From Candidatus Dormiibacterota bacterium (GTDB lineage: Bacteria > Chloroflexota > Dormibacteria > Aeolococcales > Aeolococcaceae): a DNA stretch of 20,811 nt. The position numbers and the translations under genes were made by a program. Positions 14,800-20,811 of this stretch are shown piece after piece; the first letter of the stretch is position 1, and each line of letters opens with the position of its first letter. The stretch covers positions 1 through 20,811 of the forward strand of contig PLDZ01000282.1 in assembly GCA_003136295.1 (NCBI GenBank). The letters run 5' to 3'. The notes beneath the pieces are model-generated. The model was not told where the DNA came from, searched no databases, and saw nothing but the letters and a program-made list of their open reading frames with translations.

Positions 14800-16080
14800 G
14801 TGCGTATCCACTATCACACGGACTGCTACTGGTTCAGCGGTAGTGAGTCGACCCTGATGGTCCTCCTTGCTGCCGCACTCGACCAGCCTGATATGGAGGC
14901 CGAGTTCACGTATCGCGCCTGGCCAGAGTACGAGCGAGGGCTGCGATCCAAGCTTGACCCTCGCGTGCGCCGCCGCCGGCTGAGGCTGCCGGATCCGGCC
15001 GACTTAAAAGTGGCTCTGACGCGCGGCCGCTCTCCCCGGGTGTCGCGGGCGCTTCGCGGCGGCGTATCGCTTCTTCCCATCAGGCAATGCTGTCTCATCT
15101 GGGATGTCGGACGCATGTATGCCGAGCTCCGACGCAGCGAACCCGACGTGGTGCACATCAACAATGGCGGGTTCCCCGGTGCAATCTCATGCAACGCCAC
15201 GGCGATCGCGGCACGTATTGCTGGAATCCCCGCTCTCTATGTGGTGAACAATCTCGCGTACCCATATCGCACGCCGGGCCGGATCGCTGACTATCCCTTC
15301 GATCGGATGGTGGCACGGTCGGTGAGTCTGTTCGTCACCGGTTCGAATGCGGGGGCCATCGCTCTGCGGAGCGTCTTGCGGCTCGACGAAAGCAGACAGG
15401 CCGTGATTCCAAATGCCGTCGTTCGTGGTGAGCCGCGTTCCTCGCCGGCGGAGACGCGCCGCGCGTTGGGCATCTCAGCCCACGCACGCATTGCAGTCGT
15501 GGTTGCCCGACTGGAACCGCGAAAGGGCCATCGCTTTCTCTTCGAGGCTATGACGCGGTGGTCCGGTTCCTTCGATGATGTCGTGCTTGTAGTTGCAGGC
15601 GATGGGGCGGAACGCGCAGCACTCGCAGTACTGGCGGAGTCCCTGCACATCTCCGACCGAGTTCGCCTCCTGGGCGCCCACCCTGATCCCTGGTCGCTCT
15701 ACGCTGCTGCTGACGTGGTGGTCCTGCCATCGATAGGGCATGAGGATTTCCCCATCGTCATACTGGAAGCGATGGCCGCCGGTCGACCTGTTGTCGCCAC
15801 TCGTGTCGCGGGGGTGCCGGATCAAGTCGTCGACGGCGTCACGGGATACGTCGTGGAGCCACGGGATCCGGGAGCTCTCGCTGTCGCGATCACCGAGATT
15901 CTCGGGACTACCGGCCGCGGCGAGCAGATGGGCGTCGCGGGCCGGCAGCGGTACGAGGAACACTTCGCGCCAGAGCAAGTCGTCGACTCGTACGTCCGCT
16001 CGTATCGGAACCTACGAACGCGTGACCATTCCCGGCGGAAGGATCCAGCGCGACGGAGGATCGTTGATGAATCCCCGTAG
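14800..16080 (+). CDS. Family 4 glycosyltransferase
   Basis: GT-B retaining glycosyltransferase of 426 residues starting at GTG (MRIHYHTDCYWFSGSESTL), where a GSES loop replaces the usual GGAE. The middle has DVVHINNGGFPGAISCNATAIA (116-137) and VTGSNAGA. The donor domain has VVARLEPRKGH (234-244), VVAGDGAER (264-272) and E-x7-E at E315/E323 in GHEDFPIVILEAM. The NGG[FY]PGA segment shared with the divergent GT4 suggests common ancestry or related acceptors. The last ~20 residues are Arg/Asp-rich and lie in the 69-bp overlap with the convergent transferase gene, so the C-terminal tail may be non-essential. Donor sugar is not deducible; UDP-xylose or UDP-GlcA made nearby are possibilities. Confidence 0.9.
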   Translation: MRIHYHTDCYWFSGSESTLMVLLAAALDQPDMEAEFTYRAWPEYERGLRSKLDPRVRRRRLRLPDPADLKVALTRGRSPRVSRALRGGVSLLPIRQCCLIWDVGRMYAELRRSEPDVVHINNGGFPGAISCNATAIAARIAGIPALYVVNNLAYPYRTPGRIADYPFDRMVARSVSLFVTGSNAGAIALRSVLRLDESRQAVIPNAVVRGEPRSSPAETRRALGISAHARIAVVVARLEPRKGHRFLFEAMTRWSGSFDDVVLVVAGDGAERAALAVLAESLHISDRVRLLGAHPDPWSLYAAADVVVLPSIGHEDFPIVILEAMAAGRPVVATRVAGVPDQVVDGVTGYVVEPRDPGALAVAITEILGTTGRGEQMGVAGRQRYEEHFAPEQVVDSYVRSYRNLRTRDHSRRKDPARRRIVDESP

Positions 16081-17793
16081 GTGGTCCAGCGCATCGTCCT
16101 CGGTCCGGCAAACGCGAAGTACCTGCTGAAAACGAGCAGCCGCGCTGGCCCGCAACAAAAAGAATCGCTCGAAAGACAAGGCGAGGACGGGCTTGCCGAG
16201 GTGGACTGCTTCATAAAGGGCGGTGCTGGGGTAGTCTGTGAAAACTCTGTCGACGCTATTGATGACGTCGACAAATGGACGTCCCTCATATGTGACGTTC
16301 TGGATGGGCTTGGCCGCGACAATCTCGGCCATCGGATCCGGCGTGAGGTCGATGGATGGGAGTGCCTTCCAGATGAATCGAAGATCAGGACGAGAAATCA
16401 TCAGGTCGAGGAGACGGAGGTGCCACCGGTGGTACCAGGTGTCGTCAAAATATAGGCCACCGACACGCTTGGCATCGCCGGTCATGAAACACGGCACGTA
16501 GCAGATGGTTTCGGGCTGGCGCACATGTCGTCGTGGTTTCTCGGACGCCTTTGAGACGAGGGCCTGGACCCGCGGCGCGTAGTAGGCGACTCGCGGCGCG
16601 GTGACTCCCAGCGCATCGGCTTCAGCAAGTAGATCCCCAGCCACGGTCGCGTCGCTGGCGGCGAACTCCTCGAAGTTGACAGTTTCCGTGAGCAGCCACA
16701 GGCCGTACGACATCAGATGGTCGCCATGTTGCACGAGGACGCGGGGTATCCCCATGCGGCCTGCTGCGATAAGGCAAGCGAACTCCTCCATCGAGCTGGG
16801 GTTCGCGGCCGCAACCCGCTGGATGTCGAAACGCGAGAACTCTTTGCCGACCTGCGTTGCGGCGCCGACGACTGCGAGACAGATGCCGTGGAGATAGATG
16901 GCAAGTCGGGTCTCAAAGATCCGACCCGCACCAGGAACGCCGGCCCAATCATCGATCTCGTCGAGCAAGGGCATCAGCGCCGGCATCAGCTTCGTAACCC
17001 CCGGGACCGGTAGATCGATGGGGTTACTCGGCATGTGCCGTGGTGGCAACGCGACATCGTAGATCCGGAATGAGGATCCCCCACGCGAGATGCAGGCGGT
17101 ACCACGATCGGCACGATGTTCGTCGGCAGCGAACTGCGCCGCGCCATATCCTGCGTACCACAACATTAGCGTTGCCTGGCGACGTCGTTCTCCGACATGA
17201 AGCTCCGCATATCCTCGCCTGTATGGCCCGACGATTTTGGCAAGGCGTCTGCGAATACGTGGGAGCAGCGGCTGAACCGAGCTGTTCGCCGGCGTCTGCG
17301 GGTCAATCCAGCGCCCATCGAACGTGAGGTCTCGCGTGTGCGCGATCAAGGGAAGCAGACGGGCGGCGAGGGGGACATCGCCAAGGCGCGGCCAGAATCC
17401 CAAGTGCCCGCTGTGATACCCCGGCTCCGGCGTTCCTCCTCTTCCGATGTATTGGATCGTCGTCGGGACAAGAGCGTCGACGACACCAGCCAACGTCCGA
17501 GCGGCGACAACCAGCGAATCCAGCGGGGGAACGATCAGTTCGGCACACGATCGACCCACGCCGTCGAGGTGGCAGGCGTTGTCGAGACGTTTGATCCAGT
17601 CCAGTTGCCAACGTTCGTAGGCTCGAGGAACGCGGCAGAGCTCTGGTCGCGGGGCGTGGTCGTCGACAACCGACGGCGTAAGCCCTCGAAGACGGCAGGC
17701 TTCGAAGGCGGCCGGGGTCAGCGCGATGATCGTCCCGACAGGGTCGAATCGCCGGTCGCCGGCGTCATGGACAAATATGACGGATGCGGCCAT
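16012..17793 (-). CDS. Large GT-B-like surface polysaccharide transferase (possible nonulosonic acid transferase)
   Basis: A 593-residue soluble protein. The N-terminal half (ALTPAAFEACRLRGL at 24-38, VDALVPTTIQYIGRGG) looks like a Rossmann-type acceptor domain. The C-terminal half has PRVLVQHGDHLMSYG (350-364), ICYVPCF (430-436), LRFIWKALPS (471-480) and FTDYPSTALYEAVHLGKP (518-535). The QHG and late D-x-(P/S)-S-T-x-x-Y-E-A pair resembles CDP-glycerol/TagF-like and capsule transferases that use phosphate-diester or CMP-linked donors. No exact family is recognised. With CMP-pseudaminic acid made in the same locus, it is a candidate pseudaminyltransferase, by inference only. The ATG at 17793 follows a TAGCAT box nine bases upstream. 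Its 3' end overlaps the GT4 gene by 69 bp. Confidence 0.82.
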   Translation of the reverse strand: MAASVIFVHDAGDRRFDPVGTIIALTPAAFEACRLRGLTPSVVDDHAPRPELCRVPRAYERWQLDWIKRLDNACHLDGVGRSCAELIVPPLDSLVVAARTLAGVVDALVPTTIQYIGRGGTPEPGYHSGHLGFWPRLGDVPLAARLLPLIAHTRDLTFDGRWIDPQTPANSSVQPLLPRIRRRLAKIVGPYRRGYAELHVGERRRQATLMLWYAGYGAAQFAADEHRADRGTACISRGGSSFRIYDVALPPRHMPSNPIDLPVPGVTKLMPALMPLLDEIDDWAGVPGAGRIFETRLAIYLHGICLAVVGAATQVGKEFSRFDIQRVAAANPSSMEEFACLIAAGRMGIPRVLVQHGDHLMSYGLWLLTETVNFEEFAASDATVAGDLLAEADALGVTAPRVAYYAPRVQALVSKASEKPRRHVRQPETICYVPCFMTGDAKRVGGLYFDDTWYHRWHLRLLDLMISRPDLRFIWKALPSIDLTPDPMAEIVAAKPIQNVTYEGRPFVDVINSVDRVFTDYPSTALYEAVHLGKPVLALSFERFFLLRASAAARFQQVLRVCRTEDDALDHLRGFINDPPSRWILPPGMVTRS

Positions 17794-17802
17794 TCGGTTC
17801 TC

Positions 17803-17808
17803 ATGCTA
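17803..17808 (-). promoter_or_regulatory. Probable -10 box for the large transferase gene
   Basis: TAGCAT (TANNNT) on the minus strand ends nine bases before ATG 17793, with no Shine-Dalgarno. It faces the TACAGT box on the other strand. Confidence 0.4.
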
Positions 17809-17825
17809 CCCGTAAAGCGAACGGG

Positions 17826-17831
17826 TACAGT
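17826..17831 (+). promoter_or_regulatory. Possible -10 box for the small ORF and methyltransferase genes
   Basis: TACAGT (TANNNT) would place the transcript start near 17838. That leaves a short leader carrying AGGTGG (17845-17850) seven bases before ATG 17858. It is back to back with the minus-strand box 17 bp away. Confidence 0.35.
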
Positions 17832-17857
17832 GCGTGTGGCGCTCAGGTGGATGCCGG

Positions 17858-18037
17858 ATGGAGGAAGCAGTGGACGACTGGATCGCGGTAGAGACGGATA
17901 GTGCGGCGAGCGCTTGGAAGAGCCCTATCGGCTTCTCGCATATCATCATTCGTACGGGGCTCAGCAGCTACACGCGCCCGACGACGCGGCTGGCTCGCCT
18001 TGTTCATTTCGTTGTGCGCAAGGCAAAGTCGGCGTAG
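17858..18037 (+). CDS. Small ORF of unknown function, 59 residues
   Basis: ATG 17858 follows AGGTGG at seven bases and reads to TAG 18035-18037. By my count about 43 of 59 third positions are G or C, clearly more than in the overlapping frame (about half), so it looks coding. The product is acidic at the N-terminus (MEEAVDDWIAVE) and basic at the end (RLARLVHFVVRKAKSA), with a possible amphipathic helix and no signal peptide. A GTG at 17834 would extend it by eight codons but lies too close to the TACAGT box. It ends 14 bp before the methyltransferase start, suggesting one transcript. It could be a genuine small protein or the tail of a decayed gene; I recognise no family. Confidence 0.35.
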   Translation: MEEAVDDWIAVETDSAASAWKSPIGFSHIIIRTGLSSYTRPTTRLARLVHFVVRKAKSA

Positions 18038-18051
18038 GTCGGCGCAGAGGC

Positions 18052-18702
18052 ATGCACGACAACAGCGTTCTCCTCTTCAGGAAGCATGTCGTTCCATTGG
18101 TTGCGGCCGACGCTCATGTGCTCGAGATCGGTCCCGACAGCAGTCCCTCCACATACCGGCGCGAGGTATCCGTTCCGGTAACGTGGTCGACGGCCGATCT
18201 CGCCTCGCAGGTTGACTCACACGGCGAACGATTGTGGGGAACGGGAGGCGCCGGCGACCTGACGTACACGATGCACTCAGAGTATGAAATTCCAGCACCC
18301 GATGGAGCGTTCGATGTCGTGCTGTCGGGAAACGTGATCGAGCATGTCCGAAGGCCGTGGATCTGGATGCGAGAGCTCGCGAGAGTCTGCCGTCCCGAGG
18401 GCGTCGTCGCCACCATCACACCCGTGAGCTGGCCATACCACGAAGCTCCGATCGACTGCTGGCGAATCTATCCTGAGGGAATGCGCGCGCTGTGCGAGGA
18501 CGCGGGCCTCGTCGTCGAGGTGGCCCTGTTCGAGTGTCTCGAATCACGTCCGCCCAGCTGGTATCCCGGCAAGACATACAACGCCGGCAGGGGCCCGCGC
18601 GGCCGCGCACTGAACCGCGCGAAACGGTTGGTCGGATGGCCACTGACAATCGCCTTCGACAGCGTTGCAGTCGCTCGGAAACCCGCGAGCAAGGCCACGT
18701 AG
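18052..18702 (+). CDS. Class I SAM-dependent methyltransferase
   Basis: A 216-residue methyltransferase of the UbiE/type-11 group. It starts MHDNSVLLFRKHVVP, a common N-terminus in polysaccharide-cluster methyltransferases. Motif I, VLEIGPDSSPS (23-33), binds SAM, and the post-strand-4 segment FDVVLSGNVIEHV (87-99) follows, with HV as the usual signature. Then come RVCRPEGVVATITP and the aromatic WPYHEAPIDCWRIYPEGM (127-144). It may methylate a sugar hydroxyl or a terminal residue of the glycan, but the acceptor is unknown. The ATG at 18052 is chosen because similarity starts exactly there, although the purine-rich AGAGG lies only one base upstream. An in-frame TTG at 17914 gives extra residues with poor coding character that overlap the small ORF. 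Confidence 0.85.
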   Translation: MHDNSVLLFRKHVVPLVAADAHVLEIGPDSSPSTYRREVSVPVTWSTADLASQVDSHGERLWGTGGAGDLTYTMHSEYEIPAPDGAFDVVLSGNVIEHVRRPWIWMRELARVCRPEGVVATITPVSWPYHEAPIDCWRIYPEGMRALCEDAGLVVEVALFECLESRPPSWYPGKTYNAGRGPRGRALNRAKRLVGWPLTIAFDSVAVARKPASKAT

Positions 18703-18705
18703 CTT

Positions 18706-18730
18706 CATTCGGGTCGTGTCGCATTCGGGT
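18706..18730 (+). repeat. Direct repeat of CATTCGGGT upstream of the CmcI-family gene
   Basis: CATTCGGGT occurs at 18706-18714 and 18722-18730, 16 bp apart start to start. The second copy runs into the TATCCT box. The position is suitable for a regulator site, but two 9-bp copies could also be chance. Confidence 0.45.
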
Positions 18731-18735
18731 ATCCT
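18730..18735 (+). promoter_or_regulatory. Probable -10 box for the CmcI-family gene
   Basis: TATCCT (TANNNT) ends nine bases before ATG 18745. It overlaps the second copy of a 9-bp direct repeat. Confidence 0.4.
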
Positions 18736-18744
18736 CAGCACCCG

Positions 18745-19437
18745 ATGTCCGCTCTCACACGCTTCGCTCAGTCAAGCCTCGGCAAGCGGCTCCGCCCGTG
18801 GGTCGAGGACGGAGTGATCAGGCAGGTCGCGCTGACGGTGCTGATCAAGCGCACGGTCAATTTCGACCGGGTCACCTGGCTGGGAAAGCCAATCTGGCAG
18901 AACGTCACCGATGCCTGGTTACTGCAGGAGTCGATCATCGACGGCGACATCGACTACGTTGTCGAGTGTGGGACGAATCGCGGCGGCTCTGCCTACTACA
19001 TGGCGACGATTTTCGACCTCCTTGGACGAGGGAAAGTGTTGACGATCGACGTCGAGACGCTGTCCACCATCGAGCATCCGCGAGTGGAATACCTGATCGG
19101 CAGCTCGACCGATCCCGCGATCGTTGAGGTTGTGCGCGACCGCATCGAGGCAAACAAGCCCAAACACGTTCTGGTCATTTTGGACAGCGACCATTCCGAA
19201 CGGCATGTGGCGCGCGAGATGGAGCTCTACGCCGAATTCGTGAACGTCGGCGACTACATGCATGTCCAGGATGGTTGCATTGATCAACTCTGGATATTCC
19301 GGCGGTCCCGACCCGGACCGCTGCGCGCGATCGAGAGCTTCTTGCGCAAGGATTCTCGCTTTGCCGTCGACGAGGAGCGCTCAAAACGCTACCTTGTCGG
19401 TCATAGCCCTAAGGGGTGGCTTCGTCGAGTTCGGTAG
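18745..19437 (+). CDS. CmcI-family SAM-dependent methyltransferase/hydroxylase-like protein
   Basis: A 230-residue protein of the CmcI (cephalosporin hydroxylase, COG3510-like) family, whose members are mostly Mg-dependent SAM methyltransferases and are frequent in surface-polysaccharide loci. Motifs are WLGKPIWQNVTDAWLLQE (45-62), the SAM-binding VECGTNRGGSAYYMA (73-87), VLTIDVE (98-104), ILDSDHSERHVAREMELYA (145-163) and YMHVQDG (171-177). In CmcI the metal is held by an Asp and an adjacent Glu-Asp pair. Here the first Asp (D147) is kept but the pair reads Q175-D176. There is no beta-lactam context, so sugar or glycan modification is more likely. The ATG at 18745 follows a TATCCT box. The 3' end overlaps the convergent decarboxylase gene by 29 bp. 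Confidence 0.85.
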   Translation: MSALTRFAQSSLGKRLRPWVEDGVIRQVALTVLIKRTVNFDRVTWLGKPIWQNVTDAWLLQESIIDGDIDYVVECGTNRGGSAYYMATIFDLLGRGKVLTIDVETLSTIEHPRVEYLIGSSTDPAIVEVVRDRIEANKPKHVLVILDSDHSERHVAREMELYAEFVNVGDYMHVQDGCIDQLWIFRRSRPGPLRAIESFLRKDSRFAVDEERSKRYLVGHSPKGWLRRVR

Positions 19438-20377
19438 AGCCGCGCGGCCACCAGTCGATGGTACGTCGGAGTGCTTCATCGAGTGGAATCATCGCGGTCC
19501 ACCGCAGCTGGCGAAGTGCCACTGCAACGTCGGGACACCGCCGCTTCGGATCGTCGACCGGAAGGGGACGAAGCTCGATAGGCGAAGAGCTCCCGCATAG
19601 CTCACGGACGAGCTCAGCGAGCTGCATCATCGTGACCTCTTGTGGATTGCCCAGGTTCACCGGCATCCGGTAGTCGGAGTGCAGCAGCAGGGTCAGCCCC
19701 TCGATGAGATCGTCGACGTAGCAGAGGCTGCGTGTCTGTGAACCGTCGCCGTACACGGTGATCGGCTCGCCGGCGAGTGCCTGTGTGACGAACTGCGGTA
19801 CGGCGCGGCCATCGTGCTCACGCATGCGTGGTCCGAAGGTGTTGAAGATTCGCGCGATGCGCACGTCGACCCCGCGCGCGTTGCTGAACGCCATCGTGAA
19901 CGCTTCGGAGACGCGTTTCGACTCGTCATAGACGCCGCGTGGACCGATCGGGTTGACATTGCCCCAGTAGGTCTCGGGCTGCGGGTGGACGGTCGGGTCG
20001 CCGTACACCTCACTCGTCGAGGCGAGCAGGAATCTGGCTCCTTTCTCCTCGGCGATGCGAAGGGCGTTCATGGTGCCGAGCGTGCCGACCTCCAGGGTCT
20101 CGAGCGGATGACGCAGGTAATCGACCGGCGACGCCAGAGATGCGAAGTGCAGGATCGCGTCGAGAGGGCCATCGACGCTCCAGGCGCCGGAGACGTCATC
20201 GGTGCGTAGCGTGAAGCGCGGATTCGCCATGAGGTGGCTGACGTTGCGTCTGCTCCCGGTGATCAGGTTGTCGACGCAGATCACCTCGGCGCCGTCGGCG
20301 AGCAGCCGATCGGCCAGGTGTGACCCGAGGAATCCCGCGCCGCCGGTGACGACGACGCGTGAAGGGGCCCACGTCAT
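19409..20377 (-). CDS. uxs: UDP-glucuronate decarboxylase (UDP-xylose synthase)
   Basis: Extended short-chain dehydrogenase of 322 residues that oxidises and decarboxylates UDP-glucuronate to UDP-xylose using bound NAD. It shows GGAGFLGSH (12-20), the UXS-type HFASLASPVDYLRHPLETL (77-95), ASTSEVYGDP (119-128) and YWGNVNPIGPRGVYDESKR (137-155) with the catalytic Y150/K154. RIFNTFGPRM follows, and the substrate-binding arginines are in DDPKRRCPD. This YWGNVNPIGPR context distinguishes UXS from UDP-glucose or UDP-GlcA 4-epimerases. The ATG at 20377 overlaps the ugd stop as ATGA, so the two consecutive enzymes are translationally coupled. The family is usually about 310-320 residues, so it is full length. 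Confidence 0.93.
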   Translation of the reverse strand: MTWAPSRVVVTGGAGFLGSHLADRLLADGAEVICVDNLITGSRRNVSHLMANPRFTLRTDDVSGAWSVDGPLDAILHFASLASPVDYLRHPLETLEVGTLGTMNALRIAEEKGARFLLASTSEVYGDPTVHPQPETYWGNVNPIGPRGVYDESKRVSEAFTMAFSNARGVDVRIARIFNTFGPRMREHDGRAVPQFVTQALAGEPITVYGDGSQTRSLCYVDDLIEGLTLLLHSDYRMPVNLGNPQEVTMMQLAELVRELCGSSSPIELRPLPVDDPKRRCPDVAVALRQLRWTAMIPLDEALRRTIDWWPRGSTELDEATP

Positions 20378-20811
20378 GGCACCGCGACAAGCTCCGCTGG
20401 TGGCCTGGCGTCTGGCTTTGCCCCTTTGGCCGGCCTCGGCTTGCGGATCGGCCTGCCCACGCCTATGTACGTGAACCCGAGGTCGACGAGCTCATTCACA
20501 GGGAGGCAGTTGCGTCCGTCGACGACCAGGTGCCGGCGAACCAGCGTGGCCGCCCGAGCCCAGTCGAGACCGACGTACTCCGGCCACTCGGTGACCACCA
20601 CCACCGCATCCGCCCCGGCGATGCATACAAACGGATCGTCGACGAGATCCGTCCGGGGAAGCAGGGGCCGAGCGTTCTCCATCGCGACCGGGTCGGTGGC
20701 CACCACCGAAGCGCCGAGGTCCTCGAGGTGACGGATGACATCGATCGAGGCGGCCTGGCGGACATCGTCCGTCCCGGGTTTGAACGAGAGGCCCAGCACC
20801 GCGATGCGCCG
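20374..20811 (-). CDS. ugd: UDP-glucose 6-dehydrogenase, C-terminal part (5' end beyond right edge)
   Basis: The minus-strand frame enters from the right edge and ends at TGA 20374-20376, giving the last 145 residues. The first residues (RRIAVLGLSFKPGTDDVRQA) are the conserved entry to the UDP-binding domain of UDP-glucose/GDP-mannose dehydrogenases, where FKPGTDD(V/I)R is diagnostic. DPVAMENAR, AVVVVTEWPEY and VVDGRN follow, all in family order. The last ~25 residues are Pro/Lys/Ala-rich and look like a linker-like tail. It makes UDP-glucuronate from UDP-glucose, directly feeding the coupled decarboxylase. A GTG at 20799 is in frame but cuts the domain, so it is not the true start. Confidence 0.93.
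   Translation of the reverse strand, partial: RRIAVLGLSFKPGTDDVRQAASIDVIRHLEDLGASVVATDPVAMENARPLLPRTDLVDDPFVCIAGADAVVVVTEWPEYVGLDWARAATLVRRHLVVDGRNCLPVNELVDLGFTYIGVGRPIRKPRPAKGAKPDARPPAELVAVP

Noticed and set aside
17914..18051. Upstream TTG start for the SAM methyltransferase
   Set aside because: The added residues have weak third-position G/C bias and overlap the better small ORF. Family similarity starts at MHDN (18052).
18745..19437. Antibiotic (cephamycin) biosynthesis gene because of CmcI similarity
   Set aside because: No beta-lactam genes are nearby, and CmcI-like proteins are common in polysaccharide loci.
1..20811. tRNA, rRNA, CRISPR array, riboswitch, transposase or attachment site
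   Set aside because: I read both strands for these and found no tRNA-like cloverleaf, regularly spaced repeats, terminal inverted repeats or transposase motifs.

Overview
The window is GC-rich, densely packed DNA from what is probably an actinobacterium or a relative. The reasons are strong G/C preference at third codon positions, frequent GTG/TTG starts, ATGA/GTGA gene overlaps, and repeated TANNNT boxes 7-9 nt before start codons that suggest leaderless mRNAs. The species cannot be named from the sequence. Every recognisable gene belongs to a cell-surface polysaccharide or glycan-decoration locus. No rRNA, tRNA, CRISPR array, transposase or phage gene was seen.

Layout. Positions 1-1176 hold the start of a minus-strand polytopic membrane protein that runs off the left edge. 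A gap (1177-1628) follows that contains only a possible degraded gene tail. Positions 1629-5576 are a tightly overlapped plus-strand operon: pseB, pseC, pseG and an SpsF-type cytidylyltransferase in the pseF role. It meets the convergent minus-strand pair pseI-pseH (5607-7159). Together these six genes cover UDP-GlcNAc to a CMP-activated nonulosonic acid, most likely pseudaminic acid. Back-to-back promoters at 7160-7223 separate pseI from a plus-strand GT2 glycosyltransferase coupled to a Wzx-like flippase (7224-9718). A truncated minus-strand aldo/keto reductase tail (9699-9953) comes next, then a 749-residue membrane protein (10036-12285) and an atypical NAD-dependent epimerase (12398-13378).

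A divergent pair of related GT4 glycosyltransferases (13386-14717 minus, 14800-16080 plus) is followed by a large minus-strand GT-B-like transferase (16012-17793). Next are a small ORF, a SAM methyltransferase (18052-18702) and a CmcI-family protein (18745-19437). The right edge carries minus-strand ugd (partial) coupled to a UDP-glucuronate decarboxylase, which together make UDP-xylose.

How it fits together (inference). Soluble enzymes make CMP-pseudaminic acid and UDP-xylose, and the GT2, GT4 and GT-B enzymes assemble an oligosaccharide. The methyltransferases may cap or modify it, the flippase moves it across the membrane, and one of the large membrane proteins may act as polymerase or lipid-linked-sugar transferase. 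There are no flagellar or pilus genes here, so a capsule or wall-linked polysaccharide is a more natural sink than flagellin, but the window does not settle this.
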